64,000 bases of DNA from Marinarcus sediminis (GTDB lineage Bacteria > Campylobacterota > Campylobacteria > Campylobacterales > Arcobacteraceae), in assembly GCF_048571275.1 (NCBI RefSeq), contig NZ_CP182357.1, forward strand, positions 806,001 through 870,000, written 5' to 3'. Both the position numbers and the translations under genes were made by a program. Below are positions 1-8,514 of the stretch, one piece after another. Below the pieces are notes generated by a model. That model did not search any database. It saw nothing but the letters and a program-made list of their open reading frames with translations, and had not been told where the DNA came from. Positions within the stretch are counted from its first letter, which is position 1. Each line of letters begins with the position of its first letter.

Positions 1-1349
1 GTGTAAAAGGTTCTTGTGATACAACAAGAAGTAACAAACAAACTGTACCTGGTGTTATGTCTCAACGTGGTTGTGCATACGCAGGATCTAAAGGGGTTGT
101 TTGGGGACCAATTAAAGATATGATTCATATCTCTCATGGACCAATTGGATGTGGACAATATTCAAGAGGTGGGAGAAGAAACTATTATATTGGAACAACA
201 GGTGTTGATACATTTGTTACAATGAACTTCTCAACAGATTTTAACGAAAAAGATATCGTTTTCGGTGGAGATAAAAAACTTAAAAAAGCATTAGAAGAGA
301 TTGATGAATTATTCCCATTAAACAATGGTATCTCTATTCAATCAGAGTGTCCAATTGGGTTAATCGGTGATGATATTCAAGCCGTAGCTAAAGTGCATAA
401 AAAAGAGACAGGTCATCAAACCATTGCCGTTTCATGTGAAGGGTTCAGAGGGGTTTCTCAATCTCTTGGTCACCACATTGCAAATGACATGATCAGAGAC
501 CACGTTATGCCAGATACATCACATAGAAAAGATTTTGAAAGCACGCCTTATGACGTAGCAATTATTGGGGATTATAACATCGGTGGAGATGCTTGGTCAA
601 CACGATTAATCTTAGAAGAGATGGGTTTAAGAGTTATTGCTCAATGGTCTGGTGATGCAACGTATAAAGAGTTAGCAATTGCTCCTAAAGCAAAATTAAA
701 CTTACTCCACTGTTATAGATCAATGAACTATATTTCAAGACATATGGAACAAGAGTTCGGTATTCCTTGGATTGAATATAACTTCTTTGGACCAAGTAAA
801 ACAACTGAGTCTGTTAGAAAAATTGCAGCATTCTTTGGTGAAGAAATTCAAGCTAAAGCGGAAGCTGTTATTGCGAAATATACTGCGATGACGGATGCTG
901 TTATTGCAAAATACAGACCAATGTTAGAGGGTAAAAAAGTTATGCTTTATGTGGGTGGATTAAGACCAAGACACGTTATTGGGGCTTATGAAGATTTAGG
1001 AATGGAAGTAATCGGTACAGGTTATGAGTTTGCTCATGGTGATGATTACAAAAGAACTAAAGAAGACCTATCAAGAAGTACTTTAATTTATGACGATGCA
1101 AATGAGTATGAATTAGAAGAATTTGTAAGAAAATTGAAACCTGATTTAGTTGCGGCTGGGGTTAAAGAGAAATATGTATTCCAAAAAATGGGTCTTCCAT
1201 TTAGACAAATGCACTCTTGGGATTACAGTGGTCCATACCATGGGTATGATGCATTTGCAATTTTTGCAAGAGATATGGATTTGGCTATGAACTCTCCTGT
1301 GTGGGATCATACTAAAGCTCCATGGGACAAAGAAGTAGAGGGAGCGTAA
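1..1349 (+). CDS. nifD: Nitrogenase MoFe protein alpha chain NifD (5' end cut by window)
   Basis: Catalytic alpha subunit of molybdenum nitrogenase, which reduces N2 to ammonia with electrons from NifH. The reading frame is open from base 3, upstream of the first Met at 57, so the start lies outside the window. P-cluster cysteines are seen in RGCAYAGSKG, GPIGCGQYSR and SECPIGLIGDD. The FeMo-cofactor cysteine lies in LLHCYRSMNYIS and the cofactor histidine in FRQMHSWDYSGPYHG. The match to Mo-type NifD, rather than VnfD or AnfD, is close along the whole length. nifK follows after one base, so the two are co-translated in the usual nif(H)DK order; nifH would lie upstream, out of view. Confidence 0.98.
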   Translation, partial: VKGSCDTTRSNKQTVPGVMSQRGCAYAGSKGVVWGPIKDMIHISHGPIGCGQYSRGGRRNYYIGTTGVDTFVTMNFSTDFNEKDIVFGGDKKLKKALEEIDELFPLNNGISIQSECPIGLIGDDIQAVAKVHKKETGHQTIAVSCEGFRGVSQSLGHHIANDMIRDHVMPDTSHRKDFESTPYDVAIIGDYNIGGDAWSTRLILEEMGLRVIAQWSGDATYKELAIAPKAKLNLLHCYRSMNYISRHMEQEFGIPWIEYNFFGPSKTTESVRKIAAFFGEEIQAKAEAVIAKYTAMTDAVIAKYRPMLEGKKVMLYVGGLRPRHVIGAYEDLGMEVIGTGYEFAHGDDYKRTKEDLSRSTLIYDDANEYELEEFVRKLKPDLVAAGVKEKYVFQKMGLPFRQMHSWDYSGPYHGYDAFAIFARDMDLAMNSPVWDHTKAPWDKEVEGA

Positions 1350-1350
1350 T

Positions 1351-2895
1351 ATGCAAGATATAGATAACATTGTAAACGGACAAAAACTGTTTTTAAAACC
1401 TGAATATCAAGAAGTTTTAAACAACAAAAAACAATTCGAAGGAAACATGGGTTCAATCGATTCATCAAAAGTTGATGAAATTCAAGAGTGGACTAAATCT
1501 TGGGATTATAGAGAAAAAAACTTAGCAAGAGAAGCCATTACGGTTAACCCTGCGAAAGCTTGTCAACCATTAGGTGCTATTATGGTTGGTCTTGGTTTTG
1601 AAAACACAATGCCATATGTACATGGTTCACATGGTTGTGTTGCATACTTTAGATCATACTTTACAAGACACTTTAAAGAACCAACTCCATGTGTAAGTGA
1701 TTCTATGTCAGAATCTGCAGCGGTATTTGGTGGATTGTCAAACATGAAAGATGGTATCAGAAACTGTAATGCACTTTACAAACCTGAAATGATCTCTGTA
1801 AGTACTACTTGTATGGCAGAAGTTATTGGGGATGACTTAAATGCATTCATTATCGGAGCGCGCGAAGATGCAGAAGGTGAATTAGACAATACTATTATCA
1901 CTCATGCACACACTCCATCTTTTGTTGGATCACACATTACTGGGTATGACAACATGATGAAATCAACTTTAGAGCAATTAGCTGAAGGCGTTGAGAAAAA
2001 AGTTGACGAAGAGAGAATTAACATTATCCCTGGATTTGAACCCTATTTAGGTTCATTAAAAGAGATTAAAAAGATTTCAAAAATGTTCGGTGACAAAATC
2101 ATTATGATTGGTGACCATGAAGAACAATGGGATACGGGTGCAGGTGAATATAAACTGTATGCTGGTGGAACTAAATTAGAAGATGGTAAAACAGCAATCA
2201 ATGCAAAAGCTACTATCTCTTTACAAAAGTATTCATCAATTGCAACAGCTAAAACCATTAAAAACAAATGGAGACAAACGTTTGAGACATGTAATCCAAT
2301 TGGTTTAAGTGGTACAGATGCATTTGTTATGAAATTGGCTGAATTAACAGGGAAAGAAGTTCCTGCTGAACTTAAAGACCAAAGAGCAAAATTTGTTGAT
2401 GCAATGCAAGATTCTTATCCATATATGCATGGTAAAAAAATTGCAATCTGGGGAGATCCTGACTTTTTATTGGGTATGGTTTCTTTCTTAGTAGAAATGG
2501 GTTCAATTCCTACTCATGTTGTATGTCACAATGCACCTAGAAAAGGTTGGGAAGCAGAAATGCGAGCCATCTTAGACAAATCAAACAGATCTGACGAGTG
2601 TAATATCTGGCCAGGTAAAGATTTATGGGCATTAAGATCATTATTATTCACAGAGCCAGTTGATTTCATGATTGGTAATGTTTATGGTAAAGAGCTTTAC
2701 AGAGACACAAAAATTCCTTTAATCAGAATTGGTTTCCCAATTTTTGATAGACACCACTTACATAGATACTCTATCAGTGGTTATGAAGGTGGAATCAACC
2801 TTTTAACTTGGATTACTAATGGTATCTTAGACCAATTAGATGAAGAGACTAAAAGCATTGGTGAAACAGATTACTTCTTTGACGCAGTAAGATAG
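1351..2895 (+). CDS. nifK: Nitrogenase MoFe protein beta chain NifK
   Basis: Beta subunit of the MoFe protein, which shares the P-cluster with NifD. The protein has 514 aa, usual for the family. P-cluster cysteines are visible in PAKACQPLGA, HGSHGCVAYFR and STTCMAEVIGDD. The C-terminal half carries the expected GDPDFLLG and IGFPIFDRHHLHR segments. The ATG is one base after the nifD stop. A strong hairpin with a T-run follows the stop, so the nifDK message probably ends here and the following molybdate genes have their own promoter. Confidence 0.98.
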   Translation: MQDIDNIVNGQKLFLKPEYQEVLNNKKQFEGNMGSIDSSKVDEIQEWTKSWDYREKNLAREAITVNPAKACQPLGAIMVGLGFENTMPYVHGSHGCVAYFRSYFTRHFKEPTPCVSDSMSESAAVFGGLSNMKDGIRNCNALYKPEMISVSTTCMAEVIGDDLNAFIIGAREDAEGELDNTIITHAHTPSFVGSHITGYDNMMKSTLEQLAEGVEKKVDEERINIIPGFEPYLGSLKEIKKISKMFGDKIIMIGDHEEQWDTGAGEYKLYAGGTKLEDGKTAINAKATISLQKYSSIATAKTIKNKWRQTFETCNPIGLSGTDAFVMKLAELTGKEVPAELKDQRAKFVDAMQDSYPYMHGKKIAIWGDPDFLLGMVSFLVEMGSIPTHVVCHNAPRKGWEAEMRAILDKSNRSDECNIWPGKDLWALRSLLFTEPVDFMIGNVYGKELYRDTKIPLIRIGFPIFDRHHLHRYSISGYEGGINLLTWITNGILDQLDEETKSIGETDYFFDAVR

Positions 2896-2900
2896 TCTTT

Positions 2901-2933
2901 AAAAAACTAGAGGGTCTCCTTCTAGTTTTTTTT
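2901..2933 (+). terminator. Rho-independent terminator after nifK
   Basis: Ten-base-pair stem AAAAACTAGA / TCTAGTTTTT (2902-2911 with 2921-2930) around a 9-base loop, ending in a run of eight Ts. It lies 5 bases after the nifK stop and separates nifDK from the mop/mod genes. Confidence 0.85.
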
Positions 2934-2940
2934 AGCTAAT

Positions 2941-2964
2941 CGTTATATATATAAATATATAATG
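2941..2964 (+). promoter_or_regulatory. ModE-like palindrome 1 upstream of mop-modA
   Basis: CGTTATATA (2941-2949), six bases, then TATATAATG (2956-2964): an inverted repeat with one mismatch that matches the known ModE consensus form (CGNTATATA-spacer-TATATANCG). Related palindromes occur at 2995-3019 and before modE at 15484-15507. Molybdate-bound ModE binding here would repress the molybdate genes; that is inference from the motif and the gene content. Confidence 0.75.
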
Positions 2965-2994
2965 CTACTTAAAGAAGTGATTTTTTTTAATAAC

Positions 2995-3019
2995 CGTTAT
3001 ATATATCAAAGTATAACTA
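2995..3019 (+). promoter_or_regulatory. ModE-like palindrome 2 upstream of mop-modA
   Basis: A second, less complete copy: CGTTATATA (2995-3003) followed by TATAAC at 3012-3017; the core GTTATA/TATAAC is a perfect inverted repeat. It lies 20 bases before the first Mop start codon, where a bound repressor would block transcription or early elongation. Two tandem sites suggest cooperative binding. Confidence 0.6.
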
Positions 3020-3036
3020 CTGCCAAAGGAGAAAAG

Positions 3037-3456
3037 ATGAGGATAAGTGCAAGAAATCAGTTGGAGGGAGTGGTTGAATTAATACAGCACGGCAAAGTCA
3101 ATGCCGAAGTCTATATTAAACTCAAAAGTGGATACACCTTGGTTTCTGTCATAACCAATGATGCAGTAAAAGCGCTTGATTTGCAAATAAAAGATGAAGT
3201 TATTGCCATCATTAAATCAAGTTCTGTGCTTGTGACAACCGATATGACACTGACCATCAGTGCACGAAATAAACTGCAAGGAGTAATCGAAAATATTCTG
3301 TTAGGAGAAGTCAGTGGAGAAGTGTGTATTAATGTTGGAAACAACGACACAATCGTCTCAGTTATTACTGCCAATTCAATTAAAAAATTGAATATCAAAA
3401 TGGGGAACAGTATCAGTGCCATTATCAAAGCAACCGATGTAATAATCGGAAAATAA
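3037..3456 (+). CDS. mop: Two-domain Mop (molbindin-type) protein
   Basis: Small cytoplasmic molybdate-binding protein made of two Mop domains of about 70 aa. Each starts with the family signature SARN-(Q/K)L-(E/Q)G and ends in A-I-I-K-(S/A)-(S/T)-x-V. The start is placed at the ATG at 3037, which has AAAGGAG ten bases upstream; an in-frame ATG at 2962 lies inside a ModE-like palindrome and lacks a ribosome site. The product has 139 aa. Molbindins form oligomers that hold several oxyanions and are thought to buffer molybdate for cofactor synthesis. It is the first gene of the molybdate group that follows nifDK. Confidence 0.9.
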   Translation: MRISARNQLEGVVELIQHGKVNAEVYIKLKSGYTLVSVITNDAVKALDLQIKDEVIAIIKSSSVLVTTDMTLTISARNKLQGVIENILLGEVSGEVCINVGNNDTIVSVITANSIKKLNIKMGNSISAIIKATDVIIGK

Positions 3457-3465
3457 GGAAAAAAA

Positions 3466-4212
3466 ATGAAAAAAATAGTTTTAGCAATTCTGGTTTTAAG
3501 TTTAAGTGTGTTTGCAGGTCAAATTAATATCGCCGTAGCAGCAAATGTAAGTTATGCCATTGATGATTTAATCAAAGAGTTTAACAAAACAAACCCTGAT
3601 ACTCAAGTTTTAGTTACCCTTGGAAGTACAGGAAAATTAACCGCACAAATTAAAAATGGTGCACCTTATAACATTTTAATGGGTGCAAATATGAAATATC
3701 CTCAAGCCTTGTTTGATGAACAAATTGCCATTACCAAACCCGTGATTTATGCACAAGGAAGTTTGGCCATTTTAAGTAACAGCAAAAAATATTTTGAGAA
3801 AGGTATTGCGCTTACTGACGAAGCATCAATCAAAAAAATTGCCATAGCCAATCCAAAAACAGCTCCATATGGAAAAGCAGCCGTAGAAGCCATGAAAAAT
3901 GGTGGAGTATTGGCAAAAGTAGAAAACAAATTTGTTTATGCCGAATCCATTTCACAAACCGTAACGTATGCTCTTACTGCTGCAGATTTGGGTTTTATTG
4001 CAAAATCATCACTGTATAGCCCAAAAATGGCCATGTATAAAAAAGGAATCAATTGGGTAGATGTGGATTCAAAATTGTATACACCTATTAACCAAGGAAT
4101 TGTCATCATTAAAAATGCCCAAGACAATCAAGAAGTCAGAGCCTTTTATGATTTTATTTTAGGTGAAAAAGCCAAAGCGATCTTTACTGACTTCGGTTAT
4201 TTAGTACCATAA
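3466..4212 (+). CDS. modA: Molybdate ABC transporter periplasmic binding protein ModA
   Basis: Periplasmic oxyanion-binding protein of 248 aa. A signal peptide (MKKIVLAILVLSLSVFAG) is followed by the ModA pattern: IAVAANVSYAIDDLIKEF, LGSTGKLTAQIKNGAPYN, and a C-terminal half with AIANPKTAPYGKAAVEAM. It lies 9 bases after the Mop gene and upstream of a second, divergent binding protein and ModB. It should hand molybdate to ModB. The ATPase of this group is not adjacent; the only modC in the window is at 17.4 kb. Confidence 0.93.
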   Translation: MKKIVLAILVLSLSVFAGQINIAVAANVSYAIDDLIKEFNKTNPDTQVLVTLGSTGKLTAQIKNGAPYNILMGANMKYPQALFDEQIAITKPVIYAQGSLAILSNSKKYFEKGIALTDEASIKKIAIANPKTAPYGKAAVEAMKNGGVLAKVENKFVYAESISQTVTYALTAADLGFIAKSSLYSPKMAMYKKGINWVDVDSKLYTPINQGIVIIKNAQDNQEVRAFYDFILGEKAKAIFTDFGYLVP

Positions 4213-4224
4213 TATTTTAGCTTC

Positions 4225-4250
4225 GTATGTCTGGAGCAATCCAGACATAC
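4225..4250 (+). other. Perfect intergenic hairpin with GNRA loop
   Basis: An 11-bp perfect stem GTATGTCTGGA / TCCAGACATAC closed by a GCAA tetraloop, between modA and the second ModA-like gene. No T-run follows, so it is not a standard terminator. A stable intercistronic hairpin of this kind often protects the upstream message or marks a processing site, which would let modA be made in larger amount than downstream genes. The role is inference. Confidence 0.7.
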
Positions 4251-4268
4251 CCTTTGGAAGGAAACCTC

Positions 4269-4973
4269 ATGATAAAAAAAACATTTCTTTTACTTTGTAT
4301 ATGTACGCTCTCTTTGTTTGCCCAAGATCTAAAAGTGGCAGCGGGTGCTGGCTATAAAAAAGTGGTGCAAAAAATCATTCAAAATTATGAAAAAAACAAT
4401 CAAAATGTCGATGGATTTTTTGGAAATATGAAACAAGTAACCGCTCAATCTCAACAAACCGATATGGGTTTGGTTATTGGTGATAAGAGTTATCTATTAA
4501 ATAAAAGCCAATTAAACATAAAAGAGTATATTACTTTGGGTTATGGAAAAGTTGTTTTAGCCTATGCTAAAGGAGTACAACTTACCACCACAAACGATTT
4601 ACTCAAAACCAACATACGCAAAATAGCCATGCCTCAACCACAAAAAGCCATTTATGGCATAGCGGGAATGGAGTTTCTTAAAGAGCAAAATCTTTATAAA
4701 ACAATTAAAGACAAACTTCTTGTTGTCTCTTCTGTACCCCAAGTGATGACCTATTTGGTCGCCAAAGAGGTTGATGTAGGGATTGTAAACCTCACTTCAG
4801 CACTTGAAAACAAAGATAAAATTGGCGGATACATTGAAATTGATGCCAATGATTACTCACCCATTGAAATCATTGCAGCTAAATTGCCCGATTGTAAAAA
4901 TGAGTGTGAACAATTTGTTAACTATTTACAAACGGATGAATCAAAAAAGATATTTAAAACATTTGGCCTATAG
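4269..4973 (+). CDS. Second ModA-like periplasmic oxyanion-binding protein
   Basis: Periplasmic substrate-binding protein of 234 aa with a signal peptide (MIKKTFLLLCICTLSLFAQ) followed by LKVAAGAGYKKVVQKIIQNY. It is ModA-like in layout (PQPQKAIYGIAGMEFL, then SSVPQVMTYLVAKEVDVGIVN) but clearly divergent from the neighbouring ModA: the oxyanion loop reads GFFGNMKQVTAQ instead of GSTGKLTAQ. Start chosen at ATG 4269, preceded by GGAAG; the in-frame ATG at 4227 lies inside the hairpin. It could bind another oxyanion such as tungstate or act as an accessory to ModA. Function beyond the family is not determined from sequence. Confidence 0.8.
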   Translation: MIKKTFLLLCICTLSLFAQDLKVAAGAGYKKVVQKIIQNYEKNNQNVDGFFGNMKQVTAQSQQTDMGLVIGDKSYLLNKSQLNIKEYITLGYGKVVLAYAKGVQLTTTNDLLKTNIRKIAMPQPQKAIYGIAGMEFLKEQNLYKTIKDKLLVVSSVPQVMTYLVAKEVDVGIVNLTSALENKDKIGGYIEIDANDYSPIEIIAAKLPDCKNECEQFVNYLQTDESKKIFKTFGL

Positions 4974-4976
4974 CAC

Positions 4977-5654
4977 ATGTCTATAGAATTTGAGCAGGTT
5001 TTTTCTCCTGTTTTATTGAGTGCAAAAACAGTAGGGGTCAGTGCTCTTTTGTTTTTGCTCTTAGGCGTACCATTAGCATATATACTCTCCATTAAGAAGT
5101 TAAAATTCAGATGGCTTCTTGACACTATTGTTACCATGCCACTTATTTTTCCTCCCATTGCAGTTGGATTTTTTTTACTTCTATTTTTAGGAAAAAACAG
5201 TATAATAGGACAATTGTTACTTAAAGCAAACATTGAGATAATTTTTAGCTTTTCTGGCATTGTTATTGCCTCTTTTATTGCCGGTTTACCACTGATGGTT
5301 AAACCTTTACAATCAAGCATTGAACAATTTCCAAAAGAGATACAAGAAGCCTCTTATATTTGTGGCAGATCAGAAATATATACTTTCTTAATGGTCGTAT
5401 TACCAACAATTAAAAACTCTTTGATTGTATCCTTACTTATTGCCTCTGCACGAGCGCTTGGAGAAGTGGGTATTACGTTGATGTTAGGTGGAAACATTAT
5501 GGGGAAAACCGATACGGTTTCTTTGGCAATCTACAATGCAGTCTTTGATGCAGATTATGATTTGGCAATGATGTTAAGTGGAGTATTGGTCTTCATTTCA
5601 TTGCTTTTTTTTATTGCGTTGCATTGGTTTAATACCAAAGAGAGATTGATTTAA
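4977..5654 (+). CDS. modB: Molybdate ABC transporter permease ModB (copy 1)
   Basis: Inner-membrane permease of 225 aa with about five hydrophobic segments and the cytoplasmic EAA loop that docks to ModC (EASYICGRSEIYTFLMVVLP, then ARALGEVGITLMLGGNIMG). It starts 3 bases after the second binding-protein gene. No ATPase gene follows, so it must share the ModC encoded at 17388-18245 or one outside the window. A second ModB paralogue lies at 16685-17374. Confidence 0.9.
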   Translation: MSIEFEQVFSPVLLSAKTVGVSALLFLLLGVPLAYILSIKKLKFRWLLDTIVTMPLIFPPIAVGFFLLLFLGKNSIIGQLLLKANIEIIFSFSGIVIASFIAGLPLMVKPLQSSIEQFPKEIQEASYICGRSEIYTFLMVVLPTIKNSLIVSLLIASARALGEVGITLMLGGNIMGKTDTVSLAIYNAVFDADYDLAMMLSGVLVFISLLFFIALHWFNTKERLI

Positions 5655-5663
5655 CTTTAAAAT

Positions 5664-5702
5664 TTAACTGTGCAGTGATCAATCATTGCACAGTTAAGTT
5701 TT
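5664..5702 (+). terminator. Hairpin terminator after modB copy 1
   Basis: Stem TTAACTGTGCA (5664-5674) with TGCACAGTTAA (5687-5697), followed by a short T-rich stretch (GTTTTC). It lies 10 bases after the modB stop and probably gives partial termination before the next Mop gene. Confidence 0.7.
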
Positions 5703-5744
5703 CAGTTTAGACTGTGAACTTTATATATCAACAAAGGATTTAGT

Positions 5745-6158
5745 ATGCAAACAACAGCAAGAAACGAATTAACAGGTAAAATTACTGCAATTATTGATGG
5801 AACAGTAATGAGCGAAGTTAAAATCGAAGTAGCTCCATCAATTTTAGTCAGTGCAACAGTAACAAAAGAGGGAATGGACTCTTTAGGTCTAAAAGTAGGA
5901 GACACGGTAACTGCTTTAATAAAAGCCTCTTCTGTTATTTTAAGCAACAAACAACTTAAAGCGACTGCAAGAAACATTTTAAAAGGAACCGTAAATGAAG
6001 TACTTAAAGGTGCTGTCAATTCTGAAGTAAAACTTTCTTTAGGATCAAACATCATTTGTGCAGTAGTAACAAATGAAGCCATTGAAGATTTATCAATCAA
6101 AGCATCACAAGAAGCTTATGCTATTTTTAAAGCATCTAGTGTTATATTAGTCGGATAA
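5745..6158 (+). CDS. mop: Two-domain Mop (molbindin-type) protein
   Basis: A 137-aa protein of two Mop domains with TARNELTGKI near the start and ATARNILKGT in the middle; each ends with A-x-x-K-A-S-S-V-I-L. It is the second stand-alone molbindin-type protein in the window and closely parallels the one at 3037. The start has AAAGGA about 10 bases upstream. It is followed after 18 bases by ModD. Expected role: cytoplasmic molybdate (or tungstate) binding and storage, consistent with supplying FeMo-cofactor synthesis. Confidence 0.9.
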   Translation: MQTTARNELTGKITAIIDGTVMSEVKIEVAPSILVSATVTKEGMDSLGLKVGDTVTALIKASSVILSNKQLKATARNILKGTVNEVLKGAVNSEVKLSLGSNIICAVVTNEAIEDLSIKASQEAYAIFKASSVILVG

Positions 6159-6176
6159 AATCACCTAAGGATTAAA

Positions 6177-7025
6177 ATGTTTAGCTTAACAACAACCGAA
6201 CTGCTTGAGTATATTAAAGAAGATATTCCTTACTTTGATTTAACCACATCGTTACAAAATTGCAAAAATAAAAAAGCGCGAATTGAAATTTTTACAAGAG
6301 AAGACGTCGTGGTATCGTGCAGTGAAGAGTCTGTTAAAATAGCTGAACATTTTAATTGTCAAGTGGATTTCTTTATTCCAAGTGGCGACAAAGCAAATCA
6401 AAATGAGGTGATTTTATCTTACGAAGGTGAGTACAATATGGTGCATCAAGCCTACCGTTTAACTCAAATTCTTTTAGAATACAGTTGTAAAATTGCAACG
6501 TATGCGTTTAACATGAATAGACGTATCAAAGCCATCAACCCCTATTGTGAACTTTTAACCACCAGAAAAACATTTCCTTTTTCAAAAAAATTCTGCATTA
6601 AAGCTGCCATGAGTGGAGGAGCAATGCCTCATCGATTGGGTTTAAGCGAAACCATTTTATTTTTTAATGCACATCGTATTGTCTATAAAACCAATGAAGC
6701 ATTTTATCTCTATTTACAAGAACTCAAAAACCATGTGGTGGAGAAAAAAATTGTCGTTGAGAGTGAAGATATTCAAGACAGTAAAGCGTTAATGCATCAT
6801 GGAGTCGATGTTCTACAACTCGATAAACTTTCGCTTGAAAGCATTGACAAAATTGTAGAGTATAAAAATAAACATTTCCCAGCCGTTAAAATTCTTGTTG
6901 CAGGTGGAATTAATATAAATAATGTAGAAAGCTTTGTAGAAAAAAAGATTGATGGCGTAGTTACCAGTGCAGTGTATCAAGCAGGTATGGCAAATTTAGG
7001 TAGCAGACTCACTCTTATTGAATAA
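6177..7025 (+). CDS. modD: ModD, molybdenum-associated nicotinate-nucleotide pyrophosphorylase homologue
   Basis: A 282-aa protein of the quinolinate phosphoribosyltransferase (NadC-like) fold in the ModD subfamily, found beside molybdate transport genes in many diazotrophs. Seen: KAAMSGGAMPHRLGLSETILF in the middle, then the phosphate-binding end of the barrel (VLQLDKLSLESI, ILVAGGININNVESFVEKKIDGVVTSAVY). The NadC K-H-x-x pattern is altered, as in other ModD proteins, so quinolinate need not be the substrate. The exact reaction of ModD is not established. Last gene of the first molybdate group. Confidence 0.85.
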   Translation: MFSLTTTELLEYIKEDIPYFDLTTSLQNCKNKKARIEIFTREDVVVSCSEESVKIAEHFNCQVDFFIPSGDKANQNEVILSYEGEYNMVHQAYRLTQILLEYSCKIATYAFNMNRRIKAINPYCELLTTRKTFPFSKKFCIKAAMSGGAMPHRLGLSETILFFNAHRIVYKTNEAFYLYLQELKNHVVEKKIVVESEDIQDSKALMHHGVDVLQLDKLSLESIDKIVEYKNKHFPAVKILVAGGININNVESFVEKKIDGVVTSAVYQAGMANLGSRLTLIE

Positions 7026-7096
7026 TATTAATAACTATTATCATAACTTAAGCTCTGTTGTATTAACATTTTATATCTGACCTACAGGAGTTATTT

Positions 7097-7198
7097 ATGG
7101 AAAATTTTTGGGTATATGTTATTGTTGCAGCTGCTGTGCTCTATTTTGTCTATAAGATAATTAAAAAATCAAAATGCGGTTGTGGTTGCGGAAAATAA
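7097..7198 (+). CDS. 33-aa FeoB-associated-type Cys-rich membrane peptide
   Basis: A short gene with a clear AGGAG ribosome site ten bases before the ATG. It encodes one membrane helix (WVYVIVAAAVLYFVYKII) followed by a basic, Cys-rich tail KKSKCGCGCGK. This is the layout of the FeoB-associated Cys-rich membrane protein family (helix plus C-x-C-x-C tail), though feoB is not next to it. The cysteine tail may bind iron or another metal at the cytoplasmic face. It sits alone between modD and the sigma-54-type promoter. Confidence 0.75.
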   Translation: MENFWVYVIVAAAVLYFVYKIIKKSKCGCGCGK

Positions 7199-7292
7199 AC
7201 AACTGCTTTCTCAAAAAAAAATTTCTCACTGCTCTCTTCTTTTTTTGCACATTATTATCTTAAAAATCTCCACAAAGCCTATATATCTTAAA

Positions 7293-7308
7293 TGGAACAC
7301 TTATTGCA
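7293..7308 (+). promoter_or_regulatory. Sigma-54 (-24/-12) promoter before the AKR-flavoprotein-nifT genes
   Basis: TGGAACACTTATTGCA has GG and GC exactly 10 bases apart and matches the RpoN consensus TGGCAC-N5-TTGCA. It lies 93 bases before the aldo/keto reductase start. RpoN promoters need an enhancer-binding activator, here presumably the NifA encoded 3 kb downstream. No clear NifA upstream site (TGT-N10-ACA) was found by eye between 7030 and 7290. Confidence 0.75.
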
Positions 7309-7400
7309 TATAAAGCAGTAACCTAGAAAATAAAAGAGATGAAGAGAAAAACTCTTATTCATTTATCTCTATTTTATTAAAAAAATGAGAAGATTATCTG

Positions 7401-8513
7401 ATGAATGTAGCAACAACGGAAGCAACTTACAATTTTGCAAAAAAATTTTCAACCTATAAAGATTTTTATATCAAACACAATGATTTGGTATTTTCAAAAT
7501 TGGGCTTGGGTACATTTAATAAAGAACCTTATAAAGAGGAAAACTATGTTTTTCACTACATTGAAGGGGTTAAACAAGCCGTTAAAAGTGGAATAAATCT
7601 GATTGATACCGCCAGTAATTACCGATATGGCCAAAGTGAAAAAGAGATTGGAATTGCCTTAAAAGAGCTCTTAGATGAAAAAGCTGTTACCAGAGAAGAG
7701 TTAATTATCTGTTCAAAAGGGGGGTTTATTCAACTGGATTTCCCTTTTCCTAAAAACCCCTATGTCTGGATTGACGAAAATATTTTAAACGCAAACCTTG
7801 CTACAAAAGAGGACATTGAATTGGATCAACACTGTATGAGTGCAGACTTTATTGAGTGGTCATGTAAAAAATCACTTGAAAACATGGGCGTTGATTGTTT
7901 TGATATTTACTACTTGCACAATCCAGAGATGCAACTGCAAAAATTGGGAACCAAAACATTCCTCAAAAAAGTGGAATCGATTTTCAAACGATTTGAGAAA
8001 ATGGCCGACATGGGCTTGATTAAATATTATGGTGTGGCCGTGTGGAATGCTTTTATTAATGAAAAAGGTTCTGCTGAACACATCAACTTAGAAGATTTGG
8101 TTAAAGTTGCTCAAAAAGTGGGAGGGGAAAATCATCGATTCAAGTATGTGCAAACCCCTTTTAATATTGCCAAAACATCAATATATACCATGCTTACACA
8201 AAGTGTACGAGGAGAAGATTGCACGCTTTTACAAGCAGCTCATCGACTCAATATTGGAGTAATTTCAAGCAGCTCTTTGTTGCAAATGAATCTTTTTAAG
8301 AAGTCATTTAAAGCTGAAACAGGTTACTTGCTTGATCCCAATATGATACTTGAAAATGATATCCAACTTGCACTGCACTTTTGTCGTTCAACACCAGGAA
8401 TCATAAGTTCACTTTTTGCTTCTAAAGCACCCGTACACATCAAGAAAAATCTTGAAATAACCAAACTTAAATCAGCCGCACGTGCAAATTACGATTTAAT
8501 GTACAGAGTATAA
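7401..8513 (+). CDS. Aldo/keto reductase family protein, nif-linked
   Basis: A 370-aa (beta/alpha)8-barrel oxidoreductase. Features seen: SKLGLGTFNKEPY near residue 32, GINLIDTASNYRYGQSEKEI with the catalytic Asp and Tyr, ELIICSKGG for the catalytic Lys, and CFDIYYLHNPE for the usual D-x-x-x-x-H-x-P motif. The C-terminal NADP-binding part (TPGIISSLFAS) is family-like. It follows a sigma-54-type promoter and precedes a fumarate-reductase-like flavoprotein by one base, so both belong to the nitrogen-fixation regulon. Substrate unknown; a redox role in electron supply or in cofactor or carbon metabolism is only inference. Confidence 0.85.
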   Translation: MNVATTEATYNFAKKFSTYKDFYIKHNDLVFSKLGLGTFNKEPYKEENYVFHYIEGVKQAVKSGINLIDTASNYRYGQSEKEIGIALKELLDEKAVTREELIICSKGGFIQLDFPFPKNPYVWIDENILNANLATKEDIELDQHCMSADFIEWSCKKSLENMGVDCFDIYYLHNPEMQLQKLGTKTFLKKVESIFKRFEKMADMGLIKYYGVAVWNAFINEKGSAEHINLEDLVKVAQKVGGENHRFKYVQTPFNIAKTSIYTMLTQSVRGEDCTLLQAAHRLNIGVISSSSLLQMNLFKKSFKAETGYLLDPNMILENDIQLALHFCRSTPGIISSLFASKAPVHIKKNLEITKLKSAARANYDLMYRV

Positions 8514-8514
8514 T

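Noticed and set aside
2962..3036. N-terminal extension of the first Mop gene from the ATG at 2962
   Set aside because: The extra 25 codons lie over ModE-like palindromes, have no ribosome site and no family similarity; ATG 3037 has AAAGGAG.
7030..7290. NifA upstream activator site TGT-N10-ACA for the sigma-54 promoter at 7293
   Set aside because: Several TGT triplets checked; none had ACA at the right distance.
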